Assembly: GCA_902796305.1 (NCBI GenBank)
Contig: CADBOJ010000002.1
Coordinates: forward strand, 1-58,698
Origin: an uncultured bacterium
GTDB taxonomy: Bacteria > Cyanobacteriota > Vampirovibrionia > Gastranaerophilales > Gastranaerophilaceae
Direction: 5' to 3'
DNA length: 58,698 nucleotides
The notes beneath the pieces were generated by a model, which saw only the letters and a program-made list of their open reading frames with translations, was not told the origin of the DNA and made no database searches. Both the position numbers and the translations under genes were made by a program. Below are positions 46,898 through 52,882 of this stretch, one piece after another. Every line of letters starts with the position of its first letter. The first letter of the stretch is position 1.

Positions 46898-47302
46898 TTA
46901 CGATTTTGTTAATTCAATAACGGCATTTAAAACACTGTCACTTCTCCAACCTACCTTTGTTGTCGCATTTCTTGTCACATAAATTGCTTCGCGTTCTTGT
47001 CCGTTTGGAGTTACTGCAACAATTGGTTTTTCTGCTTTAACAGCAGTATCTATCTCAAATTGCATCCATTTACTATGATAAATTCTCATAGAGGTCGGAA
47101 CAATAAAAACAGAACATCTTTTTATACGCTCTGCTATTTTTTCTTCAAGCTCCTTATCGCTTAGCTCTTCAAGTCTTTTTTCTACAGTAATGCTATAATC
47201 TGAAAATTTATAATATGGTGCATTTTCTAGCCATTCTTTAATTTTATCATATTCATTGCTGTACCAGCGGTGCGATATAAAAATATTTCTTGTATTAGAC
47301 AT
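46898..47302 (-). CDS. ThsB-like TIR domain protein (MTH538/DUF1863 type)
   Basis: A 134-aa single-domain protein. IFISHRWYSNEYDKIKEWL at the N terminus and SKWMQFEIDTAVKAEKPIVAVTP near 85-105 match the MTH538-type TIR family that includes Thoeris ThsB; the Glu in FEID is at the position of the family's catalytic glutamate. The C terminus (VGWRSDSVLNAVIEL) also matches. ThsB senses infection and makes a cyclic nucleotide-type signal from NAD. The start lies 8 nt inside the upstream gene, with GGAGG, so the two are cotranslated. No ThsA is present. Confidence 0.8.
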   Translation of the reverse strand: MSNTRNIFISHRWYSNEYDKIKEWLENAPYYKFSDYSITVEKRLEELSDKELEEKIAERIKRCSVFIVPTSMRIYHSKWMQFEIDTAVKAEKPIVAVTPNGQEREAIYVTRNATTKVGWRSDSVLNAVIELTKS

Positions 47303-48659
47303 TAGATACCTCCTTTATTTCTAGCTTATTTTTAAACTTTTCATACCAATCCGTACGCTCGTCATTATTTTCATATATATTTTTTATAACTAATAGGTTT
47401 TTGAGGGTTGTTTCTTTTTTCCAATCTGGAATTTTATTTTGTATATTAAGCATACATAAATCATTGATAATTTTATCTAACTCACTATAATTTTTAAGCA
47501 GTACCGAAGCTTCAAATAATGTCGCAAAATGCCAATAATCACAAGTGTTTAATATTTTCAAGTCGTATTTAACAACAGCCAGCACATCTTGCATATCGAT
47601 TAATAAATTTTTATTACTAGTTAAAAAATATTTTTCAAATAACAAAGTAGCAAGATTAATACCAGGATAATAATCCGTGATATCCGAATCAAATCCCTTT
47701 TGGTAATTGGCTATAGATAGATCTAAATAGTACTGTCTTGTGATGTTGTTGGACTCGTCTTTATACATAGTTTTATATATGCTACCTAATAGGCTATAGG
47801 TTTCTGATGATTCTCCATATTCTTGCAATAATTTTGCCAAAATGTTTATTGCCTTTTGTTTATCGTCACTTCCTCCTCTTTTGTTATACGCAATTGATAG
47901 CTGTTGCATATAATAAACAGAATTATTAATATCTTCTTTTGTTTCGTTACTTAAAAAATCTATTATCTTGCTCCATGCTTTCATTTCTTTAAGTTTTTCA
48001 ACTATATAGTATGCTAGAATTTTTAAAGACAAATCCGATTTTTTGATTTTTTCTATACAGGTTTCTATTTCTTGTGTATCAGAACAATTACTTAATTTAT
48101 CTTTCATTTCCTCGTAAAAAAGTTGTTTTTTCGCATAAATTTTTAATTTTTTTTCATCTAGTTTTGTTACTGGAAAATTATCAATTAACTCAAAAGCTGG
48201 ACTATCTTTTATATTTTTTGATATTTTTATATCGTTTAATCTTTGTTTTAACTTATCTTTTAATGCTTCTGCGTTTTCATTTGATATAACACCTTTGTTT
48301 AATTTGTATGGAATTGCCCTTTCAAAAGCAAAATCAAAAGGCAGTTTTGAATCTTGATCAAATATAATTATAGTGTGGGATTCCCTTGCGCAGTGCCTGA
48401 AACCTAATTCATAACACACGTTTGCATTTTGGTTGCTTACATCAACAATTGCAATGTTTGCACAAACTAACCGTTCAAACATTAAGGAATGTATGATTCC
48501 GCCAGTGATTTCTTCGTCTGCACGAATTACTTTTAAGCCCACTTCTTCGCAAGCTGGTTTAATGGCCTTATAATATATTGAATCAAAATCGATTTTGACT
48601 TTTTTATTTTTATATGAAGCCTGAGTTCCAAATGGCATTATTGCAAATATTTTATTCAT
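47295..48659 (-). CDS. Nucleotide-hydrolase/TIR-like domain fused to TPR-like helical repeats
   Basis: A 454-aa protein. The N-terminal 130 residues (FAIMPFG..FDSIYYKAIKPACEEVGLKVIRADEE, then IAIVDVSNQNANVCYELGFRHC) form a flavodoxin-like domain of the nucleoside-deoxyribosyltransferase/TIR-like group seen in defence and signalling proteins; the NxNVCYELG glutamate is a candidate catalytic residue. The rest is alpha-helical repeats of TPR type, resembling the MAP3K 'TRAFs-binding' (DUF4071) architecture. AAGGA precedes ATG 48659. It overlaps the ThsB-like gene by 8 nt, so I infer a sensor-effector pair. The assignment of which protein signals and which acts is open. Confidence 0.7.
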   Translation of the reverse strand: MNKIFAIMPFGTQASYKNKKVKIDFDSIYYKAIKPACEEVGLKVIRADEEITGGIIHSLMFERLVCANIAIVDVSNQNANVCYELGFRHCARESHTIIIFDQDSKLPFDFAFERAIPYKLNKGVISNENAEALKDKLKQRLNDIKISKNIKDSPAFELIDNFPVTKLDEKKLKIYAKKQLFYEEMKDKLSNCSDTQEIETCIEKIKKSDLSLKILAYYIVEKLKEMKAWSKIIDFLSNETKEDINNSVYYMQQLSIAYNKRGGSDDKQKAINILAKLLQEYGESSETYSLLGSIYKTMYKDESNNITRQYYLDLSIANYQKGFDSDITDYYPGINLATLLFEKYFLTSNKNLLIDMQDVLAVVKYDLKILNTCDYWHFATLFEASVLLKNYSELDKIINDLCMLNIQNKIPDWKKETTLKNLLVIKNIYENNDERTDWYEKFKNKLEIKEVSNV

Positions 48660-48686
48660 TTTTTCCTTATTTGCTAAAATTGAAAT

Positions 48687-48721
48687 ATTAGAATTCTACA
48701 TTTCGAAAGCTAAATTCTAAT
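48687..48721. promoter_or_regulatory. Operator-like inverted repeat upstream of the TIR operon
   Basis: ATTAGAATT (48687-48695) and AATTCTAAT (48713-48721) are perfect inverted copies with a 17-nt spacer that itself centres on TTTCGAAA. It lies 27 nt before the start of the operon, where a repressor would block transcription. Confidence 0.5.
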
Positions 48722-48840
48722 TTGATAATCTAACATGAGTTAATTATAGTATTGAAAATCCGGATTGAATTTAAATTTAACAAAAAATTAATTTTTTGTT
48801 CCTAAAAAGCAATATTTTGTGGTAGTTTATATAAAATCAG

Positions 48841-49618
48841 TTAGACTTTATTTAGCACGCTCACAACAATCTGTTTCATAATATCCATTTCTTCCGGTTT
48901 GCTTTCGGCAATAAGCAGGGTCAAAGCGAAAAGAGTTCCGTTATCAATAATTGGAATATCGTTTCTATAAAGCATATTATTTTTATCTAAGAAATAAAGA
49001 AAACAACTTGCTGCAATACGTTTGTTGCCGTCTGAAAAAGAATGATTTTTTGTAATCAAATATAAAAGCATCGCTGCTTTTTCTTCTAACGTCGGATAGC
49101 AATCCTTACCGTCATAGGTTTGATATATTTGATTTATGGAGCTTGCAAAACTTTTATCTTTTGGAATTGCAAATACATCTGTTGCAAATTAGCGATTTTT
49201 GTTTGTTGTACTGATAACAATTTATTATTTAAAGCATAACCTTGTGTTATATATTTTTTCAAAACATCTGTTGCCCAAATACGAAATTATGTAGCTCTTG
49301 TAGAATTTACCCTATATCCAACAGAAATTATTGCATCAAGATTATAAAATTGTGTCGTGGATTTTTGAGTCTTTCCCTTGATAGCACCATGTTTTATGGT
49401 TGTTTCCAAAATGGAAATAACCACCTCTTCTTTTAGCTCTCCTTCGTTAAAAATATTTTTTAGATGTTTGCTTATAGCAGGAGTTTTTACGCCAAAAAGC
49501 TCCGCCATTTGCTTTTGAGTCAGCCAAATGGTTTCATTTTCAAGCTTGGTATCAAGCGATACGGATCCATCTTCGCTTGTATAAATTACAATTTCGCCTT
49601 TTTAATATCTTTTTCTAT
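48841..49618 (-). pseudogene. RhuM-Fic/Doc family protein, decayed
   Basis: Reading down the minus strand, a RhuM N-terminal part (IYTSEDGSVSLDTKLENETIWL, KQMAELFGVKTPAISKHL) and a Fic/Doc C-terminal part (YPTLEEKAAMLLYLITKNHSFSDGNKRIAA) are recognisable, but in pieces. The ATG is ATA (49618) behind AAGGA; one G is missing in AAAAAGGCGAA (about 49597), shifting the frame; NSTRAT is followed by TAA (49289-49287) where the family has Gln; and near 49190 the frame changes and the middle domain is absent. The Fic motif HSFSDGNKR is itself intact. In full-length relatives these parts form one protein of about 330 aa. Confidence 0.85.
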
Positions 49619-49684
49619 AATTTAAATCCTTGCGAATGTTACAGATTAAAATTGACAATATATTAAACACGCGCTTTATATTCC

Positions 49685-50656
49685 CTATACCTGCCCTAAT
49701 GCTTCCTTTAAAAGCATTTTATAAGTATCTTTTAATTCTTTTGGTTCAAGGATTTTGACGTGTTTACCCCAGCGGAATAAAAACCAGCAGATTTCATAAG
49801 CTCCGCCTGCGGTAAATTCTACCGTCGTTGTGCCGTCATCATTAAAGGTTAGTTTCTGATTCGGGTGGAAACTATAATTTTCAACCGCTTCTTTGACTTC
49901 TTTTGAAAATAATAGTTTTACATTCATCGGCACTAAGTCTTGATAAGCACCAAAGGATTTTGCTAAATGCTCCTTTAAGTCAAAGTTTTCATCTTTTTCA
50001 AAATATTCATCAATTACTCTAACATCTTTCATTTTGTACAAATGAAAATGTTTCGGGAATTTGTCCTCATCGCCTTTAGCTACAAGATAAGTGTATTCGC
50101 TATAAATTATTGCGTAGGGTGCAACACGCCTTGTTTTTTCTTCGCCTTTTTTATTTTTATAGTTAAAAGTAAGGTATTTTTGCGCAAGCATTGCATAAGA
50201 TATTTTTTCTAAAACCTCTTTATCTAGTTTAATTTTGGGAGCTTGATGAACGGCATATCCTTGAAGCTCTAAAAGAGCGTCAACATCATTTTGAATAGCG
50301 TTTGAAGTTGTAAATTTCATTTTTTTAATTATTTCAGGTAACAAGTCGCACCCATTAGTGCAATTTTGGGTTTTCATATAATTTTGACAGTTTTCTAGCG
50401 TTGCTATTTCATCAGCCGAAAAAGCGGTAATTCTATCAAGCGTTCCTCTTTTTAAGCGCCATTTTTTAATTCTTGAATTGGGGTTAAACACTTCCTCCGT
50501 TTCAAAAATATCCGTTATAATTTCCTTTATTCTTGTTGCGGTTCTTCTTGAAACACCACATTCTTCTTCAATCATTTGAATAGAATACCCCTGGTAAGAA
50601 TCTCTCATATTTTTTGCAAGATTAAGTATCTGCCTTATATCATCACCGCGCGCCAT
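49685..50656 (-). CDS. HTH-WYL transcriptional regulator
   Basis: A 323-aa protein. Residues about 20-45 (YSIQMIEEECGVSRRTATRIKEI) form a helix-turn-helix; residues about 145-215 form the WYL domain (FNYKNKKGEEKTRRVAPYAIIYSEYTYLVAKG), a ligand sensor, followed by the C-terminal WCX region. WYL regulators such as BrxR and CapW repress phage-defence genes, so control of the neighbouring TIR operon is plausible but unproven. The Shine-Dalgarno AAAAAGGAGAG is strong. Confidence 0.9.
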   Translation of the reverse strand: MARGDDIRQILNLAKNMRDSYQGYSIQMIEEECGVSRRTATRIKEIITDIFETEEVFNPNSRIKKWRLKRGTLDRITAFSADEIATLENCQNYMKTQNCTNGCDLLPEIIKKMKFTTSNAIQNDVDALLELQGYAVHQAPKIKLDKEVLEKISYAMLAQKYLTFNYKNKKGEEKTRRVAPYAIIYSEYTYLVAKGDEDKFPKHFHLYKMKDVRVIDEYFEKDENFDLKEHLAKSFGAYQDLVPMNVKLLFSKEVKEAVENYSFHPNQKLTFNDDGTTTVEFTAGGAYEICWFLFRWGKHVKILEPKELKDTYKMLLKEALGQV

Positions 50657-50677
50657 AACTCTCTCCTTTTTTAGAAA

Positions 50678-50715
50678 ATTATATCATTTCAAAATCATTA
50701 TGTCCATATATGACA
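50678..50715 (-). promoter_or_regulatory. WYL gene promoter with overlapping dyad
   Basis: Minus strand TGGACA, 17-nt spacer, TATAAT (50683-50678). The -35 lies inside the dyad TGTC-CATATATG-ACA (50701-50715), as expected for an autoregulated gene. Confidence 0.55.
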
Positions 50716-50752
50716 CAGTAGCATTTTAAAATAAAAGAAAAAGGATAAAATT

Positions 50753-50845
50753 ATGTTTTTAGAATTACTTATTGGTTATTGGGCGCTAAAGCCTGTCGCA
50801 GAAGAAATCAACAGATTCAGCTATGAACAAGAACTAATACATTAA
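50753..50845 (+). CDS. Possible 30-aa peptide
   Basis: ATG 50753 has AAAAGGATA 7 nt upstream and reads MFLELLIGYWALKPVAEE... to TAA 50845. It has a short hydrophobic N terminus and is divergent from the WYL gene. Too short to judge coding by itself. Confidence 0.3.
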   Translation: MFLELLIGYWALKPVAEEINRFSYEQELIH

Positions 50846-51203
50846 TGTCTCTGTTTCGCAGAAACATCAAGTCCTAAATCTCATATAAAGAGACATTTTG
50901 ACACATATCAAACTAAAAGATAAATTATTTTTTGTACAATGTTGCACTTATTTGCACTCGCTAAAAATCAAATACAAAGCGGGATAGACCCTGAAACAAG
51001 TTCAGCATGACTGAATATTAGCGCAAAATAGTGCAAAATAGTGCAAAAATCAGGATAAAAGTGCAAGAATAGTCCGGCAAATCTCTACACTATAAATCTG
51101 CCTCTTTCGCCCTAAAATTAGGCAAACTTACGATAAAACTCCCATTGCAACTGTCCTGAAAACCTATAAAGGACTTCCTGTTACGGAAATCCTTTATAAA
51201 CTT
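50846..51203. other. Non-coding gap between the island and tRNA-Lys
   Basis: No convincing gene. It contains the phased short repeats described separately, then an ordinary AT-rich stretch up to the 3' end of the tRNA. Confidence 0.6.
50942..51066. repeat. Helically phased short repeats (TTGCACT/AGTGCAA and CTGAA/TTCAG)
   Basis: TTGCACT occurs at 50942 and 50952; its complement AGTGCAA at 51030, 51040 and 51060, with a variant AGCGCAA at 51020. Between them CTGAA, TTCAG and CTGAA start at 50991, 51001 and 51011. Almost all steps are multiples of 10 nt, one helical turn, so bound proteins would line up on one face. Such arrays occur as arm-type sites of tyrosine recombinases or as replication iterons. 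Confidence 0.6.
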
Positions 51204-51276
<73 letters not shown>

Positions 51277-51326
51277 AAACTACTCAATATAATATTAAAA
51301 ACTATTTAAAATTTCAACCATGAAAT

Positions 51327-51362
51327 TAAAAAAGAGACTGAATATTTATCAGTCTCTTTTTT
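51327..51362. terminator. Strong hairpin terminator
   Basis: AAAAAAGAGACTGA pairs with TCAGTCTCTTTTTT around a 7-nt loop. It ends the minus-strand gene at 51395. Confidence 0.9.
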
Positions 51363-51394
51363 GGATAAACTGCTTAGTAAAAGAAAATATTCTT

Positions 51395-51757
51395 TTATGA
51401 ACTGAAAGACATTAATGCTTTAACAGAGCGGGCAGTGTCTTGAACTTCCTTTTCGCTGTGCATATTGATTGTATCATCAAGAATTTTAATTGCTTCCTGT
51501 TTATCTTTTAGAGCAAGCAATTCATTTATTGCACACATTGCAACTCTTGCAGATAAATCATTTATGCCTTTACCTTTGTTTACAATCATGATTTCGAGTG
51601 CATCATGAGTATTTTTTCTGATTAAAGCTTTGCTTGTTAATTCTCTTATTTCATCAATCGGACAATTGGTTCCGAGTTCATTTAATACATGAATTGATTC
51701 GCTATCGTTGTGTTTTCCGAGTGCTTCAATAATATTTTTTACTCTTCTATTGTTCAT
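51395..51757 (-). CDS. HEAT-like repeat hypothetical protein
   Basis: A 120-aa all-helical protein; the spacing of helices (VKNIIEALGKHNDSESIHVLNEL, LTSKALIRKNTHDALEIMIV, VAMCAINELLALKDKQEAIKIL) looks like three short HEAT-type repeats. It overlaps the upstream gene by 11 nt, with AAGGAG inside that gene. Function unknown. Confidence 0.65.
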   Translation of the reverse strand: MNNRRVKNIIEALGKHNDSESIHVLNELGTNCPIDEIRELTSKALIRKNTHDALEIMIVNKGKGINDLSARVAMCAINELLALKDKQEAIKILDDTINMHSEKEVQDTARSVKALMSFSS

Positions 51758-52235
51758 TGTTAACTCCTTGTAATTCGCTGGATAACAGTGATCTTAATTC
51801 ACTAACGGGTCGTTTCTGTAAGTTGGAAACATTGTACTTAAATACATCAAAAGTAACTTCTTTGTTTGCGATTTCTCTTATTTTATTTACTGTAGAAACC
51901 GTTGTATCTTTAATTTTATTTCCGAATGCTATTGCATTTGTTTTTAAAGAAGAAATTTTGTTAATAGTACCAACCCATGCACTTGCAAGAAGTTTTCCGG
52001 TATTTTGTAATTTTTCCTTTAAGGATGTTGTTGAACCTGCAGATGTTCCTGTTTTATCGGTTTTTTCAAATACATCCATTTGAATTACCGTTCCGCGGAA
52101 TGTAATTCCAAAAGGATTAGTGGATGCTGTTTCATTAGCTTTAGTTGTTTCATTTTTGTTTGCTTTGTTAGCTCTCATCGCTTTAAATTTATTAAAAGCT
52201 TCGATGCTAGACCTTAGGGGGGAAATTTTTTGCAT
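51747..52235 (-). CDS. Hypothetical protein
   Basis: A 162-aa protein with a basic N terminus (MQKISPLRSSIEAFNKFKAMRANKANK), a short NPFGITFRGTV motif near 40 and helical remainder. AAAGGCG precedes the ATG. 'FGI.FRG'-like segments appear in other small proteins of this genome. Coupled to the HEAT-like gene. Function unknown. Confidence 0.6.
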   Translation of the reverse strand: MQKISPLRSSIEAFNKFKAMRANKANKNETTKANETASTNPFGITFRGTVIQMDVFEKTDKTGTSAGSTTSLKEKLQNTGKLLASAWVGTINKISSLKTNAIAFGNKIKDTTVSTVNKIREIANKEVTFDVFKYNVSNLQKRPVSELRSLLSSELQGVNNEQ

Positions 52236-52312
52236 TTTTTTCGCCTTTCTTTTTCCTTTTCTTCTACGTTGTTTATCCTACATTATGAAGCTATCATATA
52301 AGCCTTGATAAT

Positions 52313-52335
52313 AAATCAACCTTTTGGTTGAGATT
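52313..52335 (-). terminator. Weak hairpin terminator
   Basis: TCAACC-TTTT-GGTTGA, followed on the minus strand by TTTATTAT. It overlaps the stop of the gene ending at 52334 by two bases. Confidence 0.4.
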
Positions 52336-52846
52336 AAAATTTTATTACGCCGACTAATTCGATATTGTTAGAATTGTATATTAATACTCTTCCTTTTTCC
52401 TCATCAATATAGTGTATTTTAGCTTCAGTAAATTCTATATCGTTAGGATTTTCCCCCTTTAAATATTTTCTGTATTCTTTTTCCTGTTGCTTTTTAAATG
52501 CTCTCTGGGACATTTTTTTCACTTTTGGCTGAATCGGGTTTGTTGTTTCATTAACTTTCATTTTGACAACGGGAATTTTGGCAACAAGTTTTCCCGATTG
52601 ATAAATAAGCAAAAAATCCATATATTTATCGGGCAATACATTATAAAACCCCTTTTTTAACCCGTACCCCTCATTATTAATCAAGTCATCTTCAAGAATT
52701 AAAACTGCGCTTGTCGGAGTATCAACAAGTTTATATTTATTAATTGACTTATTTTCATCTCTTTCTCCGCTCGGATAAACCGATTTTGGAGTAAATTGAT
52801 TTTTATAAAATTCATAAGAAATTAAATTGCAATCAGGAGCTATCAT
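52334..52846 (-). CDS. Hypothetical protein
   Basis: A 170-aa protein, beta-rich by pattern, with a highly basic segment (KVKKMSQRAFKKQQEKEYRKYLKG) near 108-131. No signal peptide or domain recognised. A TATAAT lies exactly 6 nt before the ATG. Confidence 0.6.
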   Translation of the reverse strand: MIAPDCNLISYEFYKNQFTPKSVYPSGERDENKSINKYKLVDTPTSAVLILEDDLINNEGYGLKKGFYNVLPDKYMDFLLIYQSGKLVAKIPVVKMKVNETTNPIQPKVKKMSQRAFKKQQEKEYRKYLKGENPNDIEFTEAKIHYIDEEKGRVLIYNSNNIELVGVIKF

Positions 52847-52852
52847 AATGCT

Positions 52853-52858
52853 ATTATA
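52853..52858 (-). promoter_or_regulatory. -10 of a predicted leaderless promoter
   Basis: TATAAT, six bases AGCATT, then ATG 52846 on the minus strand. Confidence 0.55.
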
Positions 52859-52882
52859 ATAGTTTTTGAGGATTTATCAATT

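Noticed and set aside
48074-48289. Hydrophobic plus-strand frame opposite the TPR gene
   Set aside because: Antisense of an AT-rich helical gene; no ribosome site, and the minus-strand frame has clear domain motifs.
49618-49618. ATA 49618 as a second functional ATA start
   Set aside because: The frame it opens stops within ten codons because of the missing G, and the gene has further lesions, so it is read as decay.
46551-51203. Direct repeat of the tRNA-Lys 3' end marking the other island boundary
   Set aside because: I looked for GGGTCCGGAGG-like copies on both strands in this stretch and found none, so integration at the tRNA remains only a possibility.
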